Source: Bacteroidaceae bacterium (GTDB taxonomy: Bacteria; Bacteroidota; Bacteroidia; Bacteroidales; Bacteroidaceae). From it: a stretch of DNA of 64,000 nucleotides. Positions within the stretch are counted from its first letter, which is position 1. Every line of letters begins with the position of its first letter. The notes beneath the pieces are model-generated. The model had not been told where the DNA came from. It ran no database searches and saw only the letters and a program-made list of their open reading frames with translations. Below are positions 36,243 to 45,697 of the stretch, piece after piece. The position numbers were made by a program, and so were the translations under genes. The stretch lies in contig JAFRTJ010000039.1 of NCBI GenBank assembly GCA_017427185.1, positions 107,059 through 171,058 of the forward strand, given 5' to 3'.

Positions 36243-38399
36243 TTAATAGAAGATGTAGCGGTTGTCTGTCACGTTGGCTTTCTGGTAGAGCTCAGAGGTG
36301 AAGTTTGAGAGAATGCGGCCGGCGCTCTGAGCCAACTGCTGCTCTTCCTTCTTCTGGTCGTAGGAACCCTCGTGGGAATGCTGGTCAAGAACCTGGAAAG
36401 CATAGATTGCGGAGTTACCCTTGATGCCTGACTTGAAATCGCCTGGCTTGGTTCCGCTGATGGCACCGCTCAAAGCAGGTTCGCTGGCACCCACCTTGGA
36501 AACGAAGGCGTTGCTGGTGAAGGAAACGTGCTTGATGGTATCTGTAACTGCACCTTCGATCTTCTCGAAGTCAGCGATGCTCTTCACGTTGGCCAGTTTC
36601 TCCTGGAGCTGGGCAGCTTTCTTGTCCTTCATGATCTCAGAGGTCAGGAAAGATTTGACTTGCTCGTCGTCCCAGTTGACATAACCCTTCTTGTGGATGC
36701 CTGTCAGGATGCAAACCAGCAGGTGGTCGTTCTCGCCACACTCGTAGAGGGGAGAGATGTCGCCAACCTTGGTGTCCTTGTTGAAGATCCAGCGCAGAGC
36801 GTCGCGAGTACTGTGGACGTTGGCAACGTTGTGCTCAGCGCTGCTCATGCCCTGACGGGTCTGGATGGTGTAGCCAGCCTTCTGAGCTTCTGCTTCGATG
36901 TCCTCAGCTTTCTTGTTGCCAGCCAGGAATGAACTGAAGTCGTTGTAGGCTTTGCCATAGGTGTCCTTGCTGAAGTCCTGGGCGCGCTTGATGACTGCTA
37001 CGTTGTACTTTTCGATGATGTTGCGACGGTCTGTCACTTGAGCGATGACGATGCCTTGACCTTCCAGTACGATCTTGTTGTAGACGTTCAGAGGAGCGGT
37101 TGTGATGGTCTCGAGGAAGATGCGGTTGTTCTCGTCAATGGCCTGTCCTTCATACTGGGCGCTGGTCAGCCAGTTCTTGGTGGCTGGCTGGTTGTATTTC
37201 TTTGCGATGCTGTCGAAGGGCTCGCCTGCGTTCAGGGCTGTCATGATGCTGTCGGCAGTCTTCTGGATGGCATCCATTTCCGTTCCTGGAACACCAATCT
37301 GGCGTACCTCTACGGAGTCAGGACGGCTTACCTTGGAGAGCAGGCGGACGATGTTTATTGTGTTGTCGCTTACGTTCACGTAGGGACCTTTCTGAGAACC
37401 CTCAGAGAGAGAATCCAGCTGCTGAGCGACGTCAGTGGGAAGTGCTCTCTTGCTGACGGGTAGTAAGCTGAAGGCAACTTGGCTTGCTGCCTCGCGCACG
37501 ATCTTGGCTGGCTCGGCTCCTTCTGCTGCCAATGCTTCTGCATAGCCTTGCATTTCGCTATTGAGAGCATCGATGTCTTCCTGGCTAGCCTTTACAGCAA
37601 TGTCGATATACTTGATGTCGCGAGTTTCCTGGGTGCTCTTGAAGAGTTCCTTCATTTTTGCGTATTTGGCTTGCAGCTCGCTGTCCTCTATCGTGATGTC
37701 TGCATCCTTGATGGTAGTGTAGGGAAGGGCAGCCATGAGGATGTTGCTCTCGTTGGTGCGGCCATCGAATGCCATCTTTGCAGCTACGGGATTGCTGATC
37801 AGGGCGTTGCTGAGGAGATTCTGATATTTCTGCAAGAGGGTCTGCTGGCGGATGTTCTTCTCGATGAATTTCCAGTAATTGAACATCTGGGTGTATTGCT
37901 CCTTGGACTCAGCGGGGATTTCTGTGTTGTTGATGACCTCGTCGTACTGAGAGAGGAACTGCTTCAGGGCATTGTAGTCGAAGGTTCCCTGCTGGGTACG
38001 GAAGGGAGTTTGGGCGAGCATGGGGTTGCTGCCCTTTGAGATGATGTCCTGCAATTCGGCATCGGTCACGGAGAGACCCAATTTGTCGCACTCGTGCCCA
38101 ATGAGCTGCTGGTTGACATAGGTTTGCCATACCTGATCGCGGATCATTGCTACCTGATCGTCGTTCAGCGTGTTCAGACTGTTGGTGAACTTGATAACGT
38201 CAGTGTACTCATCAACCAAAGCGTTGTAGTCCTGTACGTTGATGCTTTTGCCATAGATTTCGCCTACTTTTTGACGGCTTTCTGCCTTGGTGTAAGACAG
38301 GGAGCGCACAAATTCTTCGGCAATGAATGCAAACAAGGCGAGACCTACGCAGATAATCAGGATCTTGCCTCTGTTACGGATTTTTTGTAATGTTGCCAT
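36243..38399 (-). CDS. Periplasmic foldase, PpiD/SurA-like peptidyl-prolyl isomerase
   Basis: 718 residues. One N-terminal membrane anchor (about 12-32, ILIICVGLALFAFIAEEFV) follows a short basic tail, as in PpiD. A SurA_N-type chaperone region (QDYNALVDEYTDVIKF, QVWQTYVNQQLIGHECDKLGLSVTDAEL) is followed by a parvulin-like domain around 340-450 (VRQIGVPGTEMDAIQKTADSIMTALNAGEPFDSIAKKYNQ) and a long C-terminal region. It assists folding of exported and outer-membrane proteins at the periplasmic face of the inner membrane. It lies downstream of the CNNM/CBS gene in the envelope cluster, with its own -7 box (TATCTTTG read leftward, 38449-38456). Confidence 0.88.
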   Translation of the reverse strand: MATLQKIRNRGKILIICVGLALFAFIAEEFVRSLSYTKAESRQKVGEIYGKSINVQDYNALVDEYTDVIKFTNSLNTLNDDQVAMIRDQVWQTYVNQQLIGHECDKLGLSVTDAELQDIISKGSNPMLAQTPFRTQQGTFDYNALKQFLSQYDEVINNTEIPAESKEQYTQMFNYWKFIEKNIRQQTLLQKYQNLLSNALISNPVAAKMAFDGRTNESNILMAALPYTTIKDADITIEDSELQAKYAKMKELFKSTQETRDIKYIDIAVKASQEDIDALNSEMQGYAEALAAEGAEPAKIVREAASQVAFSLLPVSKRALPTDVAQQLDSLSEGSQKGPYVNVSDNTINIVRLLSKVSRPDSVEVRQIGVPGTEMDAIQKTADSIMTALNAGEPFDSIAKKYNQPATKNWLTSAQYEGQAIDENNRIFLETITTAPLNVYNKIVLEGQGIVIAQVTDRRNIIEKYNVAVIKRAQDFSKDTYGKAYNDFSSFLAGNKKAEDIEAEAQKAGYTIQTRQGMSSAEHNVANVHSTRDALRWIFNKDTKVGDISPLYECGENDHLLVCILTGIHKKGYVNWDDEQVKSFLTSEIMKDKKAAQLQEKLANVKSIADFEKIEGAVTDTIKHVSFTSNAFVSKVGASEPALSGAISGTKPGDFKSGIKGNSAIYAFQVLDQHSHEGSYDQKKEEQQLAQSAGRILSNFTSELYQKANVTDNRYIFY

Positions 38400-38505
38400 T
38401 TCTTTGTTGTTTTATTTATTTTGTTGTTTTAATTTCACAATTAGCGCACAAAGATATGAAAAAAATCCCATACCTTACCTATTTAAATAAGAAAAAGTGC
38501 AATTA

Positions 38506-39810
38506 TTATACTGCTTTGAGCCGTACAAGTTCAATCTTAGTGGTTGTTTTCTTCACTATCTTGAATTCCCAATGGCCAAATTTCACTACTTCGTTGAGTT
38601 TGGGGAAACTCTGATACTCGTGAAGAATGAGTCCACCCACAGTCAGATACTCGTCGCTTTCTGGCAGATCCAGTCCCAGTATCTCATTGGCCTTTTCTAT
38701 CTCCAGTCGAGCGGAAAGCAGGTATTCGTTCGGACCCAACGGCTTGGCTATGTAGTTCACGTTGTCGTGCTCGTCCTCGATGTCTCCAAAGATTTCCTCC
38801 ACCAGGTCTTCCAGAGTGACGATTCCGCTGGTACCTCCAAACTCGTCTACCACAACAGCTATCGAGCGTTTCTGGGCAATGAAGTTCGAGAGTAGTTTCT
38901 GGGCATTCATCGTCTCTGGCACAATGCTCACTTCCCGCATGCTCTTGGTCCAGTCTTCGCCAGGCTTCAGCCGGAACATTTCCGAGGAATGTATGTAGCC
39001 AACAATATTGTCGATGTCATCTTCGTAAACGATGATTTTGCTGTGCCCCCTCTCGACGAAATGATTCAGCAAGACCTCCAAGGGAGTCTTGATTTCCACA
39101 GCGTCAATCTCTGTGCGAGGCACGATGCAATCACGCACTTTCACGTTGCTGAAATCCAGTGCATTCTGGAAGATCTTCACTTCATCCTCCATCTTGTCCT
39201 CGTCGTCCACACGCTCTATATTGCTTTGAATCAGGTAGTCCAAGTCAACTTTAGTGAAGGCTTTGTCTTCCTCGCCCGATTTCACTTTTACTCCAACGAG
39301 CCTCAGGATCAGTTTGCTCAGTCCGCTGGTGAACTTGCTGATGGGCCACAGAAAAATATATATGATATAGGTAGGTAGGGCAAATGCTCGCATCATCCGG
39401 TTGGGGTCAATGCGGAAAAGGGCTTTGGGAAGGAATTCTCCAGTGAAGAGCACGATAGTCGTGCTGACCAGCGTCTGGATAATCAGGCAGAAAGTGTCAT
39501 TAGGGCAGTCGCCATACATGTCTGGCACATGGATACCCAGCGGAGTCAGGATGAGCCGCTCGATGAGTTGAGCCATCAGGATACCATAGATGACGAGAGC
39601 GATGTTGTTTCCCACCAGCAGGGTAGAGATGAAGTTGTTGGGATGGTGATAAAAGGTATCGATCAGATGAGCTGAGAATGTGCTGCTCCCGCGGTCCATC
39701 TCGAATCTTAGTTTACTGCTTGAGACAAATGCTATCTCCAGGCCTGAAAAGTATGCGCTGAAAAGAAGCACAAGCAAAGTCTCCAATATGAGTTGTGTTG
39801 TCTCGTTCAC
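38506..39810 (-). CDS. CNNM/CBS-domain membrane protein (hemolysin C/GldE-like)
   Basis: 434 residues. The N-terminal CNNM (DUF21) membrane domain covers about 1-190, with helices such as LILETLLVLLFSAYFSGLEIAFVSSS and TLVSTTIVLFTGEFLPKALFRIDPN. A CBS pair covers about 215-340 (VRDCIVPRTEIDAVEIKTPLEVLLNHF, AVVVDEFGGTSGIVTLEDLVEEIFGDIEDE), then a CorC_HlyC domain. Family members are implicated in Mg2+/Co2+ homeostasis; GldE of gliding Bacteroidota belongs here. The name hemolysin is historical. It follows lptC by 62 bp. Confidence 0.9.
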   Translation of the reverse strand: MNETTQLILETLLVLLFSAYFSGLEIAFVSSSKLRFEMDRGSSTFSAHLIDTFYHHPNNFISTLLVGNNIALVIYGILMAQLIERLILTPLGIHVPDMYGDCPNDTFCLIIQTLVSTTIVLFTGEFLPKALFRIDPNRMMRAFALPTYIIYIFLWPISKFTSGLSKLILRLVGVKVKSGEEDKAFTKVDLDYLIQSNIERVDDEDKMEDEVKIFQNALDFSNVKVRDCIVPRTEIDAVEIKTPLEVLLNHFVERGHSKIIVYEDDIDNIVGYIHSSEMFRLKPGEDWTKSMREVSIVPETMNAQKLLSNFIAQKRSIAVVVDEFGGTSGIVTLEDLVEEIFGDIEDEHDNVNYIAKPLGPNEYLLSARLEIEKANEILGLDLPESDEYLTVGGLILHEYQSFPKLNEVVKFGHWEFKIVKKTTTKIELVRLKAV

Positions 39811-39872
39811 TTTCTGTTTTCTCCTTGTCTTCCTTTACGTTATTTTTTCTTCTTCTAAGAGTGAATTATGTT

Positions 39873-40553
39873 TTATCTGCCAACCGTTTGGAATTTCTTG
39901 GCAGGAGGAAGTGCACCTTTTTCTTTGGCTTGCACCTTTGCGCGCTGATCTTGTTCCTTTGGCTGTTCAGCGGTTTCCGTCTTCGTTTCTGTGTTGTCCT
40001 TCGTCTGGTCGGCAGGTGGCTCCTGTGTGTCTGATACAGGGAACGCTCCCACCGAATTGTTGACGTAATATTTCGTCATCTGTTCGTTGCTGCGGAATTC
40101 AGTGCCTTCCAGCTCACGTTCAGGAGTTTTGATGTGCATGTATGTGTGGTTGTACATTTCGTGTCGAATCATGTCCCAAAAGAGTTCCTCTGTGCGAAAA
40201 ACATCTCCTTTAATGTTGCGGACCACTACTCTTCCCCTCAATTCCCAGACCTTCTGCTCATGAAGATAAGCAGTGTCGGATTGCACGTACAAATCAATGT
40301 GGAACTTCTCGTCGAAACGTTCCATGAGAAGCCCTTTCACAAACTTCCATGTGGCAGCCTTGCTCTCTTGGGTAAAAATATCCCACTCTTCGGCTACCAT
40401 GTGGTAACGCATCACGCCAGAGTCAGAGATCAAGGTGTTGATTCCACGGGCATGCATGAATGGGATGGAGTCATTTTCTCCGATAGCTGGAGCAGTATGC
40501 TCTACATCTCCGCTGCAGGCATAAGTCAGGCACATGGCCGATAGGAAAACCAA
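39873..40553 (-). CDS. lptC: LPS export periplasmic protein LptC
   Basis: Bitopic or lipoprotein partner that passes LPS from the LptBFG transporter to the periplasmic bridge. The 226-residue frame has the OstA-like core: ISDSGVMRYHMVAEEWDIF, DTAYLHEQKVWELRGRVVVRNIKGDVFRTEELFWD and ELEGTEFRSNEQMTKY, then a Pro/Lys/Gln-rich tail. The only standard start options are TTG 40553 or ATG 40535, both leaving a poor signal peptide. In frame upstream the codons read TRKNTKKQASYLL, a good basic n-region, back to a stop at 40590-40592, but without ATG, GTG or TTG. The true start may therefore be non-canonical or altered. Confidence 0.82.
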   Translation of the reverse strand: MVFLSAMCLTYACSGDVEHTAPAIGENDSIPFMHARGINTLISDSGVMRYHMVAEEWDIFTQESKAATWKFVKGLLMERFDEKFHIDLYVQSDTAYLHEQKVWELRGRVVVRNIKGDVFRTEELFWDMIRHEMYNHTYMHIKTPERELEGTEFRSNEQMTKYYVNNSVGAFPVSDTQEPPADQTKDNTETKTETAEQPKEQDQRAKVQAKEKGALPPAKKFQTVGR

Positions 40554-40619
40554 TAGATATGATGCTTGCTTTTTCGTATTCTTTCTCGTTTATCTGTAAA
40601 AAGAGTAATCAGAGTTGGT

Positions 40620-41939
40620 TTACTTGATCTTGAACTTCATGAACCAGCTTTCGTTGAAGGTTGCTCCCAGGCTCAGCGTGAAATAGTTCTCTGTAATCAT
40701 ATTGCTTACACTGGGTGAACGTTGCATCCACTGAAGGCTCACGTTGACCATCGTTCCATGATTGATTTTGTTGCTGATGGGTAGTGCTGCTCCCAGACTA
40801 ATACCATATTCTCTAGGTCCATCCTGATTGTTGACTATCAGATAAGGAGTGGAGAAATTGGCTCCCATCCTCCATTGGATGCGATTTATGTAGGAGCCCA
40901 GAGGGTTCTTGATATATTGTGCTCCTACTGCTATCTTGCTTCGATTCATGTAATATCCCGTTTGGGGCGTATAGGTCAGACTACCAGAAGCGGTACTCAT
41001 TTCAGGAATACGGCACTTGCTCCATTGCTCGTATTTGTAATCGGCTCCTACCAGCAGGTTACTCCCATGCTTCCATGTGGCGCCAAATCCATAAGTGTAG
41101 GGCAGGTCGAAAGCGTTCTTGGCTACCACTTGCACGCTATCGCCAGTACTTGTATAGCGGGTCAAAGTGGCATCATTCTTAATTTTATGACCGATTCCTG
41201 CGGTCACACCTATCGTCAGCAAGTCTTCCTTTGTGAGATGGATGGGGTATTGCAGGCCGATGTCTATCTTGTAAGTCTTTATTTGTGCGTCATGGGTTGA
41301 GTTTAATCCGCTGTACGACTTGGACGAACTGGTGCCCTCGTAGAAAGCCTGCGTCAATTGGTGGTTATAGGTTCCCCAAATATAACCTGCATTGACTCCT
41401 ATGGACAGTTTGCTGAATGGATTCCAACCAACACCAATATACATCTGATGCAATCCTCCGTCACCATAATAAGTGTTGTCGGTAGTAATGGCTTGGGTTG
41501 TAGTGTAATCGTTGGCGACCTTGCTTTCATGACTGAAGTTGTAACCAATCGTGCTGAAGGGGATGAATCCTGCAGATAAGCCCATTCCCTTGGCAATGCG
41601 GAATCCCATGTTGACGTAATCCAGCGAGCAGTTTGTCACGTTTATTCTGCTGGCACCGCTCTTCATGTTTCCCATGCTGACATTCATGCCAACATCAAAG
41701 AGGAAGGTCAGTGAATCTATCGCAGAATAGGAGGCAGGGTTGGTCATGTTCACACAGTTGCCAGCTCTGAGGCCCTGTCCGATGCCCCCCATTGCCTTGT
41801 TGAAGCCTTGCGATTGGTCGTTCAGTGTTCCTAGACCAAATCTGGAATAGCTGCTGTTGCTTCCGTTGGTTTGACCCATAGCAAAGCTAGCCACAATGGC
41901 CAGCAAAAGGGCGCAGATATATTTCTTATAGTTCGTCAT
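40620..41939 (-). CDS. Outer-membrane porin-like protein (OmpP1/FadL-related)
   Basis: 439 residues, signal peptide (about 1-22), then SRFGLGTLNDQSQGFNKAMGGIGQGLRAGNCVNMTNPASYSAIDSLTFLFDVG, the N-terminal pattern of FadL/OmpP1-type barrels in Bacteroidota, followed by regular barrel strands (LSAGFIPFSTIGYNF, LSIGVNAGYIWGTYN, LLTIGVTAGIGHKI). The cargo is unknown. It lies between coaX (50 bp) and lptC (66 bp), an order that recurs in Bacteroidales. Confidence 0.83.
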   Translation of the reverse strand: MTNYKKYICALLLAIVASFAMGQTNGSNSSYSRFGLGTLNDQSQGFNKAMGGIGQGLRAGNCVNMTNPASYSAIDSLTFLFDVGMNVSMGNMKSGASRINVTNCSLDYVNMGFRIAKGMGLSAGFIPFSTIGYNFSHESKVANDYTTTQAITTDNTYYGDGGLHQMYIGVGWNPFSKLSIGVNAGYIWGTYNHQLTQAFYEGTSSSKSYSGLNSTHDAQIKTYKIDIGLQYPIHLTKEDLLTIGVTAGIGHKIKNDATLTRYTSTGDSVQVVAKNAFDLPYTYGFGATWKHGSNLLVGADYKYEQWSKCRIPEMSTASGSLTYTPQTGYYMNRSKIAVGAQYIKNPLGSYINRIQWRMGANFSTPYLIVNNQDGPREYGISLGAALPISNKINHGTMVNVSLQWMQRSPSVSNMITENYFTLSLGATFNESWFMKFKIK

Positions 41940-41989
41940 TCAATTTCTTCTTTCTTCAGTCCCAAAGGAGATTTGCTGTTCTGAGTATG

Positions 41990-42730
41990 TTACTTTTCAA
42001 TGCTTAGGCTGTCTTGATAATCCAATATTCGGTTTAGTCCGCGTGGCACAATGTATTTGTCTGAGAATACGATGCTCTTGATACCTGCGTCGAAGTTGAT
42101 TTCGTCGCCACCGGTCAGGAATACCATCAGATTGGGGTACTTTGCTCGCATGGAACGGATGTAGCCTTCTATTTCGTACTTCATGCCGCGAAGCACGCCG
42201 CTACGGATAGCAGTATGGGTATCATATCCCATGCCTGGCACATCGCCCCTGGGGGAGACCAGAGGCAATTTCGCAGTGAAATGGTGGAGGGATTTCAAGC
42301 GCATGTACATTCCTGGAGCAATATTTCCGCCCCAGTAATTGCCATACTTGTCAATCACTTCATAGGTGATACATGTTCCTGCATCAATGATTAGCAGGTC
42401 TTGGCCAGGTTTCAAAGTGCTTGCCCCCACTACGGCAGCCACACGGTCGGCCCCCAATGTTTGAGGAGTGCGGTAGTGATTGTGGATGGGGATGGGAGTT
42501 TCGTGAGTCAGGTACAGCATAGGGAAATCCAGTGCGTCCAGTTTTCGCTGAGCCTCCTCGCTGATGTCTCTGACGGTAGCCAGAATTCCTTTCCTGAAAG
42601 GATATTTCTTGGAGAATTCCTCCAAGCCAGTCAACGTCTCGTCGTCTGCATGGAGTTCGTCAACGGGATCGTTTCCTCGGAATGCGACCAGCTTGGCCAC
42701 TGTGTTTCCTATATCGATTATTAATTTCAC
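41990..42730 (-). CDS. coaX: Type III pantothenate kinase
   Basis: First step of CoA synthesis. 246 residues of the ASKHA fold: phosphate-binding IIDIGNT at residues 4-10, TLGADRVAAVVGA, and LLIIDAGTCITYEVID with the catalytic Asp. A GTG at 42730 is the start that keeps the family N-terminus. The promoter -7 box ends only 5 bp upstream, so the mRNA is probably leaderless. First gene of the envelope cluster. Confidence 0.93.
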   Translation of the reverse strand: MKLIIDIGNTVAKLVAFRGNDPVDELHADDETLTGLEEFSKKYPFRKGILATVRDISEEAQRKLDALDFPMLYLTHETPIPIHNHYRTPQTLGADRVAAVVGASTLKPGQDLLIIDAGTCITYEVIDKYGNYWGGNIAPGMYMRLKSLHHFTAKLPLVSPRGDVPGMGYDTHTAIRSGVLRGMKYEIEGYIRSMRAKYPNLMVFLTGGDEINFDAGIKSIVFSDKYIVPRGLNRILDYQDSLSIEK

Positions 42731-42735
42731 GGGTA

Positions 42736-42765
42736 CAAAGGTACATAATTTATATGAAACTCAAA
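42736..42765 (-). promoter_or_regulatory. coaX promoter (leaderless start likely)
   Basis: Read leftward: TTTG (42762-42765), 18-bp spacer, TACCTTTG (42736-42743), 5 bp before the GTG start. The expected transcription start coincides with the start codon. Confidence 0.55.
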
Positions 42766-42840
42766 CGATGTTGCACGAAAGTTTTATTTGACAAAGCAAA
42801 ATATCTGCTTCTTCAGGTTCGAAAATTCGTCTAAAAGCCG

Positions 42841-42848
42841 TACCTTTG
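42841..42848 (+). promoter_or_regulatory. -7 box of the lnb operon
   Basis: TACCTTTG, 6 bp before ATG 42855; an imperfect -33 box TTCG lies at 42818-42821. The transcript would be leaderless or nearly so. Confidence 0.45.
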
Positions 42849-42854
42849 CACCCG

Positions 42855-44042
42855 ATGAAACGTTTCAAGTCTTTATTTTTGCTTCTTATGCTGGCTTTGC
42901 AAACCCTTGCTCAACCAGCCGATAGTTTGCAGATAAGTCTTATAACCTGTTCGCCAGGGCCCAAGGTATATTCACTTTATGGCCATACTGCCATACGTTG
43001 TCAGAATTTCACCCGTGGGGCAGATTGGGTGTTCAATTATGGTGTTTTTTCTTTCACCCAACCTAATTTCGTCTGGCGTTTTGTGTTGGGAAAATGCGAT
43101 TATATGGTGGAAGCCATTCCTTGGAAGTATTTCCTGACTGATTACGAAAGTCGTGGCTCCAGTGTGACGGCTCAGGTACTTGATCTAAGTCCCACAGAAG
43201 CATATCGTATCTTTTATAATCTCATCGAGAATTGCCGTCCTGAAAATTGTGAATACAGATATAATTTCTTTTACAATAATTGTACTACAAAAGCACGCGA
43301 TATGATCGAGTGTTCAGTGGAAGGTGATGTGGAGTATACGTCAGAATCCAACAAGAAAACCTTCCGCCAAATCCTTCATGAGTACACCAATGTAAATCCT
43401 TGGTCTGGAGAAGGAAATGACATGCTTTTAGGAGCTTCTGTCGACACACTTCTTGATGATCGTTCTCAGATGTTCGCTCCAGAATATATGATGCGTTATT
43501 TGGATGGAGCTGTGATTCGTGACGAGAAAGGAAACGCAAGACCATTAGTAAAAAGAACTGACATTTTGTTAGCGAAGAAAGAACAACCTGTCGAACTTCT
43601 TTTTCCTCTCAGTCCTCTTGCATGTGGGTGGATTCTTTTAGCCTTCTCCTTGATAATTGTATGCATAGAATACCTCACTCACCACATGTTTTGGATATGG
43701 GATGTTCTTCTGTTGTTCTTGCAGGGATGTGCCGGCACGTTGTTGGTTTTTATGTTTCTTTTCTCTCAGCATCCGTCAGTCGATACAAATTGGCTCGTGT
43801 GGCTTCTCAATCCAATCGCTTTTCTAGGGATTCCTTTGGTCGTGAAGGCTGCTTGGCATCGCAGAAAGACATTGTGGCACGCATACAATTTCACCGTTTT
43901 AACATTATTTATAGTATTTTCCCCTTGGATACCACAAGATTTTGGGGATATAGTTGTACCTTTGGCCCTGATTTTGTTGAGTAGGCCAATAAGTTATTAC
44001 TTATTCTATCAGCGAAATCAGAGAACAAAAGTAAAAAAATGA
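42855..44042 (+). CDS. lnb: DUF4105 protein, Lnb-type lipoprotein N-acyltransferase
   Basis: 395 residues: signal peptide (about 1-19), a periplasmic domain (20-255) and five or so C-terminal membrane helices (about 255-385). The periplasmic part is DUF4105/Lnb_N and looks like a permuted NlpC/P60 fold, with His44 in YSLYGHTAIRC and Cys143 in FFYNNCTTKARD as candidate catalytic residues. The Bacteroides member of this family has been reported as the enzyme that N-acylates lipoproteins, replacing Lnt; I recall this rather than checked it. Its stop overlaps the next start by 4 bp (ATGA), coupling it to the phosphatase-like gene ahead of secA. Confidence 0.8.
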   Translation: MKRFKSLFLLLMLALQTLAQPADSLQISLITCSPGPKVYSLYGHTAIRCQNFTRGADWVFNYGVFSFTQPNFVWRFVLGKCDYMVEAIPWKYFLTDYESRGSSVTAQVLDLSPTEAYRIFYNLIENCRPENCEYRYNFFYNNCTTKARDMIECSVEGDVEYTSESNKKTFRQILHEYTNVNPWSGEGNDMLLGASVDTLLDDRSQMFAPEYMMRYLDGAVIRDEKGNARPLVKRTDILLAKKEQPVELLFPLSPLACGWILLAFSLIIVCIEYLTHHMFWIWDVLLLFLQGCAGTLLVFMFLFSQHPSVDTNWLVWLLNPIAFLGIPLVVKAAWHRRKTLWHAYNFTVLTLFIVFSPWIPQDFGDIVVPLALILLSRPISYYLFYQRNQRTKVKK

Positions 44043-45631
44043 CATATTCCAGACGATATAGCCTGCTCACTTCCTTGCTGACATTGTTGGCAATCACTAA
44101 TGGAGTTGAGGCCCAGACAGCCCCTGAAGTACCCCATTTGGTGGTTAACATTGTTATTGAACAATTGCGTTCGGATTATCTTGAAGCCTTCTCTCCACTT
44201 TTTGGAGAACGTGGTTTCAAGCGTTTGTTTAGCGAGGGTCGTGTCTATACTCAGGCAGAATATCCTTTCGCATCGCCTGACCGAGCTTCTGCCATCGCTT
44301 GTCTCATGAGTGGTGCATCACCTTACGAGAATGGCATTGTCTCTCAAACATGGATCAATCGTCAGACTTTGCAACCCATCTTTTGTGTGGATGATAGCCA
44401 GTATGAAGGCTGTGAAACGAAGGAGAAATCTTCCCCCACGAACCTGGGTGTCTCCACCATCTCTGATGAGTTGAAGGTTTCCACAGAGGGACATGGTATT
44501 GTTTACAGTGTGGCTCCAAATCGTGATGCAGCCGTTCTTTTGGCAGGTCATGCTGCTGATGGAGCTTTCTGGCTCGATGATGAAAAGGGCACGTGGTGCA
44601 GTACTTCTTTTTATGGTGAATATCCCAAATGGGGAACCAACTACAATACGACCAGCAGTTCTTTGGCTACCCGAATCGAGAAGATTGAGTACGAACCCAT
44701 CAATGAACTGGTCAGCAAGTACGATTATTTTGTCACAGGAAGTACTCCCAAGGAGGCTTTCAAGCATAAGTTCAAGGGCAATCTTAAGTATCGTCAGTTC
44801 AAGGCCAGTGCCTGTGTTAATGAGGAGGTGAACAACTTCGTTCGCATGCTGATGAACAGCACTCTCATTGGTACTGATGGAGTAACCGACATGCTCAATG
44901 TGGGTTATTATGCTGGAAATTTCGACCATCAGTCTGTTTCCCAGTGTCCCATGGAACTTCAGGACACTTATGTTCGTCTTGACCGCGATTTGGGTGATCT
45001 TTTTGCCATGCTTGACAAGCGGGTAGGAAAGGGTCATGTGCTTTATGTCGTCACGAGTACTGGTGAGACAGAACCTGATGATGTGGCCGACCTGAGCAAG
45101 TACCGTATCCCCTCAGGCACTTTCTCTATTAACAAGGCTCAGCTTCTGCTTAACATGTATCTGACTGCCGTTTATGGGGAAGGCCAGTATGTGGAAACGA
45201 CCTATCGCAATCAGATTTTCCTTAATCTGAAACTCATCGAGGATCGAAATATCAATCTCTCTGAGATGCTTGAGCGCTGCTCTGATTTTCTCATTCAGTT
45301 GAGCGGTGTTCGTGATGTCTATACGAGCGAACGTCTGGCTTTGGGAGCTTGGACTCCAGGTATCAGCAAGCTTCGCAATGCCTACAATCCCAAATGTTCA
45401 GGCGATATCCTGTTACAGATTTCTCCAGGATGGACTCTTTCCAACGAGAATACCGGCGAGAAGATTCTCAGCCGTGAATCATATATGACCTTCCCTCTGT
45501 TTTTCCTGGGCAGCAATGTCCAATCAGAGAAGGTAGTCACTTCTGTCACTGTGGACCGTGTGGCTCCCACCTTGGCAAAGGCCATGCGCATTCGAGCTCC
45601 GAATGCTTGCGCTCAGGCTCCTTTACAATGA
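44039..45631 (+). CDS. Alkaline-phosphatase-fold protein lacking metal ligands (probable pseudoenzyme)
   Basis: 530 residues with a signal peptide. The fold is that of PafA-type secreted alkaline phosphatases (LVVNIVIEQLRSDYLEAF, GFKRLFSEGRVY, DTYVRLDRDLGDLFAMLDKRVGKG). The catalytic positions are replaced: the first metal Asp (VVDQ in active members) is Glu (VIEQ), the nucleophile region reads FASPDRASA, the usual TDYxGH metal motif is YYAGNFDH, and the usual ADHG is STGE. Hydrolysis by the family mechanism is therefore unlikely. Tight coupling to lnb and closeness to secA (66 bp) suggest a structural role in lipoprotein or secretion biogenesis, which is inference. Confidence 0.8.
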   Translation: MTYSRRYSLLTSLLTLLAITNGVEAQTAPEVPHLVVNIVIEQLRSDYLEAFSPLFGERGFKRLFSEGRVYTQAEYPFASPDRASAIACLMSGASPYENGIVSQTWINRQTLQPIFCVDDSQYEGCETKEKSSPTNLGVSTISDELKVSTEGHGIVYSVAPNRDAAVLLAGHAADGAFWLDDEKGTWCSTSFYGEYPKWGTNYNTTSSSLATRIEKIEYEPINELVSKYDYFVTGSTPKEAFKHKFKGNLKYRQFKASACVNEEVNNFVRMLMNSTLIGTDGVTDMLNVGYYAGNFDHQSVSQCPMELQDTYVRLDRDLGDLFAMLDKRVGKGHVLYVVTSTGETEPDDVADLSKYRIPSGTFSINKAQLLLNMYLTAVYGEGQYVETTYRNQIFLNLKLIEDRNINLSEMLERCSDFLIQLSGVRDVYTSERLALGAWTPGISKLRNAYNPKCSGDILLQISPGWTLSNENTGEKILSRESYMTFPLFFLGSNVQSEKVVTSVTVDRVAPTLAKAMRIRAPNACAQAPLQ

Positions 45632-45697
45632 CGGCTGAGACAATAAGAGAGAAGTATATGAATTCCCCTTTAATTTAGAAAAAGAAAATTCCCTATA

